This document shows positions 13,237-20,425 of a DNA stretch of 20,453 nucleotides, in pieces (the stretch's first letter is position 1; each line of letters starts with the position of its first letter). Origin of the DNA: Methanoregula sp. (lineage in GTDB: Archaea; Halobacteriota; Methanomicrobia; Methanomicrobiales; Methanospirillaceae); the NCBI GenBank assembly GCA_023228295.1, contig JALOBP010000058.1, forward strand, positions 1 through 20,453. Direction: 5' to 3'. The notes beneath the pieces were generated by a model. The model ran no database searches. It was not told the origin of the DNA and saw only the letters and a list, made by a program, of their open reading frames with translations. The translations under genes were made by a program, and so were the position numbers.

Positions 13237-14781
13237 ATGACCGATCCCACCGAAAATACGCTCTTTGACCAGACACGAATTGATAAAATAGTGGCCCTCC
13301 GTGAGAAGGGACTCTCCATGTTCCCCGCCACCTTCGACCGCAAGAACACGGTCATTGAGATCAAGACAAAGTACGCAGATATCACCCACGACAAGAGTGC
13401 GGAGAGCGTCACGGTTGCCGGGCGGATCTTTATCGTCCGGAACCACGGTAAGACCATCTTTGCCGACCTCGGGGACGAGTCGGGCAAGATCCAGCTCTAT
13501 ATCCGCAAGAACGATCTGGGGGAGGAGCAGTTCGAGCTCTTCAACCAGTATGTCGAGCGGGGAGACATCATCGGGGTTACCGGCCATGTCTTCCGGACAA
13601 AACTGGGCGAGATCACCATCTGGATGGACTCGTTTACGCTGCTCACCAAGGCGGTCTGCTCCCTCCCTGAAAAGTTCCACGGGCTCAAGGACATAGAGAA
13701 GCGCTACCGCCAGAGGTACGTTGACCTGATCGTCAACGACGAGAACCGGCAGACCTTCCGGAACCGGAGCCGGATCGTCTCCCTCCTCCGGCGGTACCTT
13801 GACACCCAGGGTTTCCTCGAGTTCGAGACTCCCATCCTCCAGCCGATTTACGGCGGAGCGAATGCCCGGCCGTTCACCTCGTACCACAATTTCCTCGACC
13901 AGAAGCTCTTCCTCCGGATCGCTCCCGAACTCTATCTCAAGCGCCTCGTTGTCGGGGGTTTCGAGAAGGTCTTCGAGATCGCCCGCAACTTCCGGAATGA
14001 GGCTGTTGACGCTGACCACAACCCCGAGTTCTCGATGGTAGAGATCTACTGGGCGTACCGCGACTTTTCCGACATGATGGCCCTCACCGAGGACATCGTC
14101 TGCTCCATCATCAGCGAGGTTCACGGGAAATACGAGATCCCCTACGGGGATATTACGCTCAACTTCACCAAACCATGGAAGAAGCTCTCCATGGAAGATG
14201 CAGTGAAGGAGATCGGAGGTGTCGATGTCTTTTCCCACAGCGTGGAGGAACTCCGGACACTTGCCCGCCAGCACAAGCTCGAGGAGCCGGACAAGCCGCA
14301 GAGCCAGCGGGAGTTCCTCATCGCATTCTTCGAAGGACTTGTCGAGGAGAAACTGATCCAGCCGACCTTCATCCACGACTACCCGGTCGAGAACTCGCCG
14401 CTGGCCAAGCGCCACCGCTCAAAGGAAGGCTTCACCGAGCGGTTCGAGTTCTTCATCAACGGTATGGAAATCGGGAACGGTTTCTCGGAGCTCAACGACC
14501 CCGTCGACCAGAAGGAGCGGTTCGAGGCGCAGGACGAGAAGCGCCGGCTCGGCGATGTCGAAGCCCAGATGATCGATTACGACTTCATCAACGCGATCGG
14601 GTACGGCATGCCCCCGACAGGCGGCGTCGGGATCGGCATCGACCGGCTCGTGATGCTGCTGACAAACAACAACTCGATCAAGGAAGTCATCCTCTTCCCC
14701 TCGATGAAGACCCAGAAAGCGGGCGAAGAGGAGGAAGTTGAGGCAGAAGTACCTCAAGAGGGAAAACAGGGGACGGAATAA
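13237..14781 (+). CDS. lysS: Lysyl-tRNA synthetase, class II
   Basis: Charges tRNA-Lys with lysine. The N-terminal OB-fold anticodon-binding domain spans about 55-140 (SVTVAGRIFIVRNHGKTIFA, YIRKNDL). The class II catalytic core follows: motif 1 around GFLEFETPILQPIYGGA (192-208), motif 2 ARNFRNE with HNPEFSMVE (249-269), and motif 3 GGVGIGIDRL (462-471), ending at LFPSMK. An acidic 23-residue tail follows (KAGEEEEVEAEVPQEG) that is beyond the family core. Many archaea use class I LysRS, so a class II enzyme here is a lineage trait shared with some methanogens. The stop is 15 bp from the convergent lipoprotein gene. T-rich runs at 14793-14812 may terminate transcription. Confidence 0.97.
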   Translation: MTDPTENTLFDQTRIDKIVALREKGLSMFPATFDRKNTVIEIKTKYADITHDKSAESVTVAGRIFIVRNHGKTIFADLGDESGKIQLYIRKNDLGEEQFELFNQYVERGDIIGVTGHVFRTKLGEITIWMDSFTLLTKAVCSLPEKFHGLKDIEKRYRQRYVDLIVNDENRQTFRNRSRIVSLLRRYLDTQGFLEFETPILQPIYGGANARPFTSYHNFLDQKLFLRIAPELYLKRLVVGGFEKVFEIARNFRNEAVDADHNPEFSMVEIYWAYRDFSDMMALTEDIVCSIISEVHGKYEIPYGDITLNFTKPWKKLSMEDAVKEIGGVDVFSHSVEELRTLARQHKLEEPDKPQSQREFLIAFFEGLVEEKLIQPTFIHDYPVENSPLAKRHRSKEGFTERFEFFINGMEIGNGFSELNDPVDQKERFEAQDEKRRLGDVEAQMIDYDFINAIGYGMPPTGGVGIGIDRLVMLLTNNNSIKEVILFPSMKTQKAGEEEEVEAEVPQEGKQGTE

Positions 14782-14796
14782 GTCCCTCTCATTTTC

Positions 14797-16299
14797 TTAC
14801 GCTTTTTTCACAGTTATTTTCCAGTCACTGAGCAGGCCGAGTTCCGGATCCTCCGTGCAGGTATCGCAGACTGCCTTGGGAGACTGGACAACCATGTCGA
14901 ACATAACGACATCGCCCGGGTCCGGGGTGAGCGGGACATCGACATCCTTCTGGATGACATAGCGGTACGGGTCAAGGTTGCTTGCATAGAACGCCTTGTA
15001 CTGGTGCCTCTCGTCATCGGTTGCATCGTATGACCATTCGGCACCCTCGGCAATCGTCACGTCGTTGGGGATCCAGCCATAGCCCGGCAGGTAGTACTCG
15101 GACCAGAAATGGGTGCCCTCATGGGTCGGGACGAGCTGGTATCCGCCGACAGCCCGGGCAGGGATCCCAAGCGACCGGCAGAGGGCAGCAAAGTACATGC
15201 TCTGCGTACCGCAGTCCCCGAATCCTGATTCGAGCATATAGACAGATTCAGGAGTTCCTCCCGCGCTGAGCCTTGCATGGGGGACGTTGCTGTAGTAGTG
15301 CGAGATGACATGCCAGTAGAGCTTCTCGGCCTGCAGGTACGGGTTGGTCTCGGTGCCGACGATCTCCAGCGCCTTTGCCTTCATCTCCGGCGTGATCACG
15401 ATGTTTTTGCCAGACGACGTGTATTTGAGGTATTCGGGATCGTTCGTGTCGTAGCTCATAACCTTTGCCGGGTCGATGGTGAACCGCTGCTCATACCGGG
15501 TATAACCAAACCGGGCGGTGATAGTGAGGAAATCGCCGGTCACCTGCCCGAGCGGGACCTCAAGGTATACAAGACCCATATCTGCACCGGTGCCGGTCTG
15601 CGATTTGACGTATTGTGCCGGCTCGACCGAGATGATGGTGACATCCCGCTGCGATTCCGTCTCTACGGGGAGGGGGATCCAGAGACGGAGTGTGCCGGTC
15701 TTTGGCAGTTCACCCGCTGGGATGCTCAGGGTTTCGGTTCCTTCCCACGTGACCGGGTTCTGATAATTCCCTGCACCCTCAACCGGCGGGGCAAACGCTA
15801 TGGCCTTTGTCTGGTCGTAAAACGGCGTCTCACCCTTTGCTGCGGTTGCCTTACGGGTCAGGTCAAGGTTGTGGGACCGGATATTGTTGATCGTATTTGC
15901 AAAGTACCACGTTTCACCATCGCTCATAATACACTGGCTCTGGTCGCAGGGGAGCCAGCTGGCTTTTCGTTCTGCGGATACATCAGGGAACGTCTCATCA
16001 ATGAGGGTTACTATCTCCGAACGGTTGTAAGGGAACTCTGCAGTCATCCTCACGGATATCGAGGCTTTGTTGTAGGCGTCATGTGCGGCTTTTGCATTGC
16101 CCTCAGCCGTATACTGGTCGTACGCTTCGCCATAGAGCCCTGCCGCGGCATGGTAGTTGTCCTGCGCAAACTGGCCCTCTGCCTGAGCGTAAAGGGTATC
16201 GCCCTGCGATGCGGGAGAGGTCGTCTGCGGGGAGGTACAGCCTGCTGCAAGAACGGCAGCAAAAATGAGGAGGATGGCAATCAGTGAAACAGGTTTCAT
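14797..16299 (-). CDS. Transglutaminase-like lipoprotein, 500 aa
   Basis: Probable surface protein. The N-terminus is a lipoprotein signal (SLIAILLIFAAVLAAGC) with lipidation at Cys21, then a Ser/Thr-rich linker. Residues about 34-80 are a helical TPR-like pair rich in Ala and Tyr. A middle beta region (about 180-280) has IPLP-type strands. The transglutaminase core (about 300-415) holds the triad Cys363 (GFGDCGTQSMYFAALCRSLG), His397 (GTHFWSEYYLPGYGW) and Asp413 (PND). Proteins of this family act as cysteine peptidases or peptide-modifying enzymes; the substrate is unknown. Extra cysteines (118, 123 and a C-terminal CDTC) may form disulfides outside the cell. It is divergent from the AEC transporters across 146 bp. 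No strong Shine-Dalgarno is visible. Confidence 0.9.
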   Translation of the reverse strand: MKPVSLIAILLIFAAVLAAGCTSPQTTSPASQGDTLYAQAEGQFAQDNYHAAAGLYGEAYDQYTAEGNAKAAHDAYNKASISVRMTAEFPYNRSEIVTLIDETFPDVSAERKASWLPCDQSQCIMSDGETWYFANTINNIRSHNLDLTRKATAAKGETPFYDQTKAIAFAPPVEGAGNYQNPVTWEGTETLSIPAGELPKTGTLRLWIPLPVETESQRDVTIISVEPAQYVKSQTGTGADMGLVYLEVPLGQVTGDFLTITARFGYTRYEQRFTIDPAKVMSYDTNDPEYLKYTSSGKNIVITPEMKAKALEIVGTETNPYLQAEKLYWHVISHYYSNVPHARLSAGGTPESVYMLESGFGDCGTQSMYFAALCRSLGIPARAVGGYQLVPTHEGTHFWSEYYLPGYGWIPNDVTIAEGAEWSYDATDDERHQYKAFYASNLDPYRYVIQKDVDVPLTPDPGDVVMFDMVVQSPKAVCDTCTEDPELGLLSDWKITVKKA

Positions 16300-16434
16300 G
16301 GGTACACCCGGATGGTATGATAGATAACAAACGGTAGTGAGAATCCATTAAGGTTGGGATGTGGATATTTCAAGGAGTGCAGATCGCACGCATTAATTAC
16401 TGGTGCCGGATCAATACTTTGTAACCTACGCCGG

Positions 16435-16440
16435 AAGGAG
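16435..16440 (+). promoter_or_regulatory. Ribosome binding site of first AEC gene
   Basis: AAGGAG, 5 nt before the ATG at 16446. TTAATTAC at 16392-16399 is a possible TATA element further upstream. Confidence 0.6.
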
Positions 16441-16445
16441 AGATT

Positions 16446-17399
16446 ATGGAGCACCTGTATCCGCTGTTAAAATCCGTTGCCATCTTCTTCCTCCTTGTCA
16501 TCTTCATCCAGCTCCTGAAACGGCAGGGTGTCTTCAACGACTCCCACCAGCCGGTCTTCAACCGTCTCGTCACCGAACTCGCCCTTCCGGTGGTGATCTT
16601 TTCCACGCTTGCCGTGAGCCGGGTGCATGCCGACCAGATCCTTGCCGCCTTCGTCATGTTCCTCTCCATAGCAGCCTGCTGTTTCCTTGCATACCTTGCA
16701 TGTCGTGCCATGAAGCTCTCGTACGGCAAGACGGGGGCGCTCATCATGCTCGCCGGCATCGGCAGCACCTCGACCATGGCCTATCCCCTGATCCGGCAGA
16801 CGTTCGGCGCCAACAGCGAGGCGCTGGCGCTCGGGCTAATCATCGGGGAGTTCGGGGCATGCATCCCGTACTTCCTGATCGGCGTCCCCATCACGGCATG
16901 GTTCGGAAGCAGGGAGACGAACCAGACATCCGAGGTCTGGCCCGTCATAAAGACCTTCTTTGTCTCCCCGATCTTCATTGCATTCCTGCTCGGGCTGATC
17001 GTCTCGCAGATCCCTGTAGCATCGGGGGTCATGAGCGGGGATTTCTTCACAACCTTCTTCGGGTACTTCGCCAACGGCCTTGAGATTTTAGTCGCGGTCT
17101 CACTCGGCCTCATGCTCAAACCGGTTGATCTTAAGCCCATCCTCCCGCTCTTCCTGCTTATCGTCTGCTTAAAGCTCTTCTTCAAGCCGCTATTCGTACT
17201 TACCGGGGCAACGACGCTGGGGCTCTCCGCCCTCGCTGCCGAGATCCTGGTCATCGAGGCCGCCATGCCCTCGGGGGCTATCGCGGCTGTCGTGGCCGGG
17301 CGGTACGGCTGTGACGGGCCGCTTGCTTCTGCCATGGTTATTGCAACCTATATTGTCAGCCTTGCGACCATCCCGCTCGTGATCTTCCTGCTCTTCTAG
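16446..17399 (+). CDS. AEC-family permease (auxin efflux carrier-like), 317 aa
   Basis: Integral membrane protein with about ten hydrophobic helices in two halves, the layout of the AEC family. It starts with a helix (SVAIFFLLVIFIQLLKRQGV), then the conserved VFNRLVTELALPVVIFSTLA. The middle is a charged loop (GSRETNQTSEVW) before the second half. The second half ends with the signature MPSGAIAAVVAGRYGCDG and a last helix. Family members export or import organic acids or other small anions in prokaryotes; the substrate cannot be told here. The start is supported by AAGGAG 5 nt upstream. It is followed 104 bp on by a clear paralogue in the same direction, likely by tandem duplication. Confidence 0.92.
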   Translation: MEHLYPLLKSVAIFFLLVIFIQLLKRQGVFNDSHQPVFNRLVTELALPVVIFSTLAVSRVHADQILAAFVMFLSIAACCFLAYLACRAMKLSYGKTGALIMLAGIGSTSTMAYPLIRQTFGANSEALALGLIIGEFGACIPYFLIGVPITAWFGSRETNQTSEVWPVIKTFFVSPIFIAFLLGLIVSQIPVASGVMSGDFFTTFFGYFANGLEILVAVSLGLMLKPVDLKPILPLFLLIVCLKLFFKPLFVLTGATTLGLSALAAEILVIEAAMPSGAIAAVVAGRYGCDGPLASAMVIATYIVSLATIPLVIFLLF

Positions 17400-17489
17400 A
17401 GGTCTGATATGTCCCTGCATGATCGTCCGGAACCGAACTGCCCCCGAAAGAAAAGGGCGTGCCGTGCTGTCAGCGCATACCGGAAGACC

Positions 17490-17495
17490 GGAGGT
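17490..17495 (+). promoter_or_regulatory. Ribosome binding site fixing the start of the second AEC gene
   Basis: GGAGGT, 8 nt before the ATG at 17504. An in-frame ATG at 17459 would add 15 polar residues not seen in the paralogue, so 17504 is the better start. Confidence 0.75.
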
Positions 17496-17503
17496 TACCG
17501 GCC

Positions 17504-18472
17504 ATGATCCCGGTCGCCTACACCCTGGCCGGGTATACCGTGATGTTCCTCCTGATAGTCGCAGTCGTCCAGCTCCTGAAACGGCGGGGGGTCTTTGATG
17601 ACACCCACCAGCCGGTCTTCGACCGCCTCGTCACCGAGTTCGCCCTGCCGGCAATCGTCTTTGGGCTCCTCACGACAACGACCTTCCGGGCCGAGTGGAT
17701 CCTGCCGGTCCTCATCGTGAATGTCGCAGTCCTTGCCGCCATCTTCGTTGCATGGGGGGCGTGCAGGGTGCTCGCACTCTCCCCGGCGGTAACGGGAAGC
17801 CTCATCATCCTCTCCGGGTTCGGAAGTACCTATACCGTAGGTATCCCCGTCATAACCGAGGTTTTCGGACCAGTGAGCGATGAGCTGGCGCTTGGCCATG
17901 TTATCGGTACGTTCGGGTTCGCCCTCCCATTCTTCACCCTCGGCATCCTGGTCGCTGGTTACTACGGGCAAAAGGAGAGAGGGGATACGATCTCCCTGCC
18001 CGTATTTCTCAAAAGTTACTTTTTATCCCCGGTCTTCCTCGCGTTCTGGGCAGGCCTTGTCGTATCCATTCTCTTAACCGCGTTCAACCTCCCGGGAGCG
18101 GATATCTATGATGACGTATTCACCGATTTTTTCATCGTCATCCAGCACGCCATCCACCTGCTGGTCTGGATCGCCATCGGCCTCCTGCTCCGCCCGGTGA
18201 AACTCCGTACACTCATGCCCTCCCTTGCCCTTGTCGCTGTGATCCACATGTTCATCCTGCCGGCGCTTGTCTTTGCCGGGGGATACGCGGCCGGCCTTCC
18301 CGTCATGGACCGGTACGTCTCGGTTGTCCTTGCAGCATTGCCCTCGGGAGCCATTGCTGCGGTGATTGCCGACCGGTACGGGTGCGACGGGACGCTTGCA
18401 GCAGCCATTGTAGTCTGCACCTACGTAATCAGCCTCGTGACACTGCCACTCATTCTTGTTTTCGGCATATAG
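17504..18472 (+). CDS. AEC-family permease, tandem paralogue, 322 aa
   Basis: Same fold and signature blocks as the gene just upstream: LLKRRGVFDDTHQPVFDRLV near the N-terminus, LALGHVIGTFGFALPFF in the middle, and LPSGAIAAVIADRYGCDG before the last helices. About ten membrane helices. The two proteins are clearly paralogous along their length, but loops and several helices differ, so the duplication is not recent and substrates may differ. They might also work as a heteromer, which is inference. The start at 17504 is fixed by GGAGGT. The stop TAG is 43 bp from the methyltransferase start. Confidence 0.92.
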   Translation: MIPVAYTLAGYTVMFLLIVAVVQLLKRRGVFDDTHQPVFDRLVTEFALPAIVFGLLTTTTFRAEWILPVLIVNVAVLAAIFVAWGACRVLALSPAVTGSLIILSGFGSTYTVGIPVITEVFGPVSDELALGHVIGTFGFALPFFTLGILVAGYYGQKERGDTISLPVFLKSYFLSPVFLAFWAGLVVSILLTAFNLPGADIYDDVFTDFFIVIQHAIHLLVWIAIGLLLRPVKLRTLMPSLALVAVIHMFILPALVFAGGYAAGLPVMDRYVSVVLAALPSGAIAAVIADRYGCDGTLAAAIVVCTYVISLVTLPLILVFGI

Positions 18473-18483
18473 AGAAACCCAAC

Positions 18484-18493
18484 GATTATCTTT
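18484..18493 (+). promoter_or_regulatory. Putative TATA box of the methyltransferase gene
   Basis: GATTATCTTT, centred about 28 bp before the ATG at 18516, consistent with a leaderless message. Confidence 0.35.
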
Positions 18494-18515
18494 CCGGTGT
18501 TCCAACGTTTCTTTG

Positions 18516-19103
18516 ATGAGTCCGACTGAAACGCCGCATCACCGGCAGCGCGAGATCTTCTCTGTTGGGAAAGCCGCCCATCTCGACACCCCGCTCCGGC
18601 ACTTCATTTACCGCCCCGACAACCTCGCGGGAAAGTATGTAAAACCAGGAGACCGGGTGCTCGATTTCGGGTGCGGGCCGGGATTCTTCACCCGGGCCTT
18701 TACAAAGCGGGTCGGGGAGAACGGGCAGGTATTCTCCATGGATCTGCAGGAAGAGATGCTTGCCATCGTGCAGGGCAAGATGGAGGCCGAAGGGCTCGCA
18801 CAACGGGTGACGACGCACCAGTGCCTTCCCGATTCGATCAATCTCCCTGCTGAACTGAACGGCACGTTCGATTTTGCCACTGCCATCTTCGTAGTCCACG
18901 AGGTCCCGGACCCGGAGAAGCTCTTCCGGGAGATCGCCCTGCTCCTCAGGACCGGCGGGACGTTCTTCTTCTCCGAACCACCGTTCGAAGTTTCGGGCAG
19001 GGAGTTCCGGGAGAAGGTTGCACTCGCGGAGGAGGCGGGGTTCCGGCAGGTGGACCGGGGGTTCTACTTCGTGAACCGGATGGTTGTGATGAGGAAGGGG
19101 TGA
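18516..19103 (+). CDS. Class I SAM-dependent methyltransferase, 195 aa
   Basis: Rossmann-type methyltransferase. Motif I is RVLDFGCGPGFFTRAF (47-62) for SAM binding, followed by QVFSMDLQEEML with Asp76 expected to hold the ribose. FDFATAIFVVHEVPDPE (118-134) is motif IV/post-IV, and TGGTFFFSEPP is motif VI. It resembles the UbiE/Methyltransf_11 group. The substrate is unknown. An upstream in-frame ATG at 18456 lies inside the preceding AEC gene; 18516 is chosen because the protein start (MSPTETPHHRQREIFSVGKA) then fits the family and a TATA-like element lies 28 bp upstream. The last 60 residues are repeated as a decayed copy at 19739-19921. Confidence 0.9.
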   Translation: MSPTETPHHRQREIFSVGKAAHLDTPLRHFIYRPDNLAGKYVKPGDRVLDFGCGPGFFTRAFTKRVGENGQVFSMDLQEEMLAIVQGKMEAEGLAQRVTTHQCLPDSINLPAELNGTFDFATAIFVVHEVPDPEKLFREIALLLRTGGTFFFSEPPFEVSGREFREKVALAEEAGFRQVDRGFYFVNRMVVMRKG

Positions 19104-19124
19104 TCGGGGAACTGGTCTCACCTC

Positions 19125-19135
19125 ATTGTTTATTA
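19125..19135 (+). repeat. Left arm of 11-bp inverted repeat flanking the toxin-antitoxin pair
   Basis: ATTGTTTATTA, exactly repeated in reverse at 19658-19668. It contains the likely TATA box of the antitoxin gene (TTTATTAC, about 31 bp before the ATG at 19163). Confidence 0.75.
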
Positions 19136-19162
19136 CCTGAAAACAACTATGCATCTATAGAT

Positions 19163-19354
19163 ATGCAAAAAGTCCTTGTTCATGGAAAACATGAAACTGA
19201 GTGGGTAACCATCTCCAAAGACGAGTACGATTCCATGAACCGCACCATTGACGTTCTTTCCGAAAAGGAGCTTATGGCACAGCTTAAGAAAAGCAAAGCC
19301 ATGAATGTCAAGTCCCGCGATTTTGAAGACGTAGCAAAAGAGCTGGGTATTTAG
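19163..19354 (+). CDS. Putative RelB/Phd-like antitoxin, 63 aa
   Basis: Small charged protein whose second half, TIDVLSEKELMAQLKKSKA then FEDVAKELGI, matches the toxin-binding helices of antitoxins paired with RelE-type toxins. The first part (WVTISKDEYDSMNR) fits the short beta-helix start of that group. The start at 19163 is preferred to an in-frame ATG at 19100, because that one overlaps the methyltransferase stop and reads poor sequence, while a TATA box lies about 31 bp before 19163. The 3' end overlaps the stop of the convergent toxin gene by 4 nt. Antitoxin and toxin usually share one operon, so this face-to-face layout is unusual. Confidence 0.75.
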   Translation: MQKVLVHGKHETEWVTISKDEYDSMNRTIDVLSEKELMAQLKKSKAMNVKSRDFEDVAKELGI

Positions 19355-19608
19355 CACTCGTCTTTGTGATATATCCCTTCGATATACACAATACTGTTGA
19401 CCTTGTCAATCGAGTAATAGATCCTGAACTTCTTTTCAAAATAGAGTTCCCAGATCCCGTGGAGTGGTTTACGCAATGGTTTTCCATGGAGTTCCGGGTT
19501 TTCTTTCAATTTCATGATCTTATTCGCAAATTTCTGCTGAACGTTCTTATCGTATTTTCTCAGCCATTGTTCCGCCGGGTCTTTGATGCGAATGAGATAA
19601 TTATACAT
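19351..19608 (-). CDS. RelE/ParE-family toxin, 85 aa
   Basis: Typical RelE-fold toxin: DPAEQWLRKYDKNVQQKFAN helix (11-30), KLKENPELHGKPLRKPLHGI, WELYFEKKFRIYYSID strands (53-68) and VYIEGIYHKDE at the end. RelE toxins cleave mRNA at the ribosome; related ParE proteins poison gyrase. Basic residues Lys43, Arg46, Arg62 and Tyr65 are plausible catalytic or binding residues, judged by position only. GGGAG 6 nt before the ATG is a good ribosome binding site. Its own TATA box lies in the right inverted-repeat arm, so the toxin has a promoter separate from the antitoxin's. The frame is intact, so it is probably functional and needs the antitoxin gene nearby. Confidence 0.88.
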   Translation of the reverse strand: MYNYLIRIKDPAEQWLRKYDKNVQQKFANKIMKLKENPELHGKPLRKPLHGIWELYFEKKFRIYYSIDKVNSIVYIEGIYHKDEC

Positions 19609-19657
19609 TTCTGCTCCCAGAGAGATTTCACCGTTACCCGTTGAACAGACGAGTTTT

Positions 19658-19668
19658 TAATAAACAAT
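19658..19668 (-). repeat. Right arm of 11-bp inverted repeat; toxin promoter
   Basis: Reads ATTGTTTATTA on the minus strand, the mirror of 19125-19135. As a TATA box it would start the toxin transcript about 26 nt before the toxin ATG. Confidence 0.75.
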
Positions 19669-19738
19669 CTTCTGTTCTGTGTACTGTGTGAAATCATTTA
19701 TAGTGAAAGTGTCGGTTAGAACGAGAATCTGGAGCTGC

Positions 19739-19921
19739 CTGTTTCAGCAGATCGATCATCTCCTGAACACGGGCGGTGCGTTCTTTTTCTCCGAGCCGCC
19801 GGTCATGTTGTCGAGCCGGGAGTTCCGGGAGAAGGTTGCGCTTGCGGAGGAGGCGGGTTTCCTGCAGGCCGGGCGGGGGTTCTACTTCGTGAACCGGATG
19901 GCGGTACTGAGGAAAGGGTGA
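19739..19921 (+). pseudogene. Decayed 3' fragment of a second SAM methyltransferase
   Basis: The frame from about residue LFQQIDHLLNTGG onward matches the last 60 residues of the methyltransferase at 18516-19103: TGGAFFFSEPP, SREFREKVALAEEAGF, RGFYFVNRM and a final RKG before TGA. Motif I and the rest of the enzyme are missing, so it cannot bind SAM. A GTG at 19679 could open the frame but gives unrelated leading residues. Differences are spread along the fragment and many are silent, which points to an older paralogue that was selected before it was truncated. The toxin-antitoxin cassette lies between it and the intact gene. Confidence 0.85.
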
Positions 19922-19963
19922 TTGGTAATCCGTCACTCTCGCAAACGGGGGGTGCCCCAGTGG

Positions 19964-19979
19964 CGGGGCTTTAGCCCCG
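19964..19979. other. Hairpin in the gene-free right end
   Basis: CGGGGC (19964-19969) pairs with GCCCCG (19974-19979) around loop TTTA. No T run follows, so it is not a clear terminator. It starts the 532-bp gene-free stretch 19922-20453. A second imperfect repeat, AGAAC/GTTCT, lies at 19980-19997. Confidence 0.5.
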
Positions 19980-20158
19980 AGAACGTCACCATGTTCTGAC
20001 AACAGGAGAACCCGGTTCAAATTTTTGTGGGCACAATCGTCACAGCCCAAAAAAGGATGGAACAACCGGGTCCCCATCCTGGCCGCCTCTGATCAATCCA
20101 TGGGCCACCCCCCAAAAAAATACATGGGGGGTGGGGGGGCCGGCACGAACTAATCGCG

Positions 20159-20425
20159 AGGGGGCCCCCTCTTCCATTTTCGCAGGGGGACCCCCTTGAA
20201 AATAGCAAAGACGGGGTACCCCCTTGGCACGATCATGGGGAGTACCCCTGCGGTCTGCGGACCAGATCCACGACGAAGAGGCGAACCAAATCCGGGATCC
20301 ATAGGGGACCCCCCTGATCGGTTCGCACAGGGGGGGCCCTTCATTTCACTGCAAAGGGGGGACCCCTCAAAAATTTTCATGGGGGGGCAGGGGGCCTGGC
20401 TTTTTTGCTGAGGGGGTGGGGGCCC
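20159..20425. repeat. Periodic array of G-run/C-run palindromes
   Basis: About nine blocks of the form G4-7, 0-4 nt, C2-6 lie in 267 bp. Examples: AGGGGGCCCCCT (20159-20170, perfect), AGGGGGACCCCCT (20184-20196), GGGGTACCCC (20213-20222), GGGGAGTACCCC (20237-20248), AGGGGACCCC (20303-20312), AGGGGGGGCCCT (20329-20340), GGGGACCCC (20358-20366), with weaker ones near 20394 and 20422. Centres are 25-33 bp apart, with one gap of about 66 bp. Spacers of about 12-16 nt are AT-richer and mostly differ. No credible gene covers 19922-20453. A T8 run follows at 20434-20441. Confidence 0.85.

Noticed and set aside
13147..14415. Long minus-strand frame opposite lysS (422 codons)
   Set aside because: It is antisense to a clear class II LysRS; composition is a Leu/Val/Asp/Glu-rich mirror of the codon bias and shows no motif.
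15277..16287. Plus-strand frame opposite the transglutaminase-like gene (336 codons)
   Set aside because: The opposite strand has a lipobox, a full catalytic triad and normal length, so this is a shadow.
19679..19738. GTG-started front part of the methyltransferase fragment
   Set aside because: The first 20 residues have no match to the intact gene and the fragment lacks the SAM-binding half, so it is treated as part of a pseudogene, not a gene.
20150..20411. Overlapping frames on both strands in the palindrome array
   Set aside because: Low-complexity G-x-P products caused by the G/C runs; no start signal, and both strands are open for the same reason.
20159..20425. Palindrome array as a CRISPR
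   Set aside because: Repeats are only about 9-13 bp and vary in length, the spacers of about 12-16 nt are too short, and no cas gene is in view.
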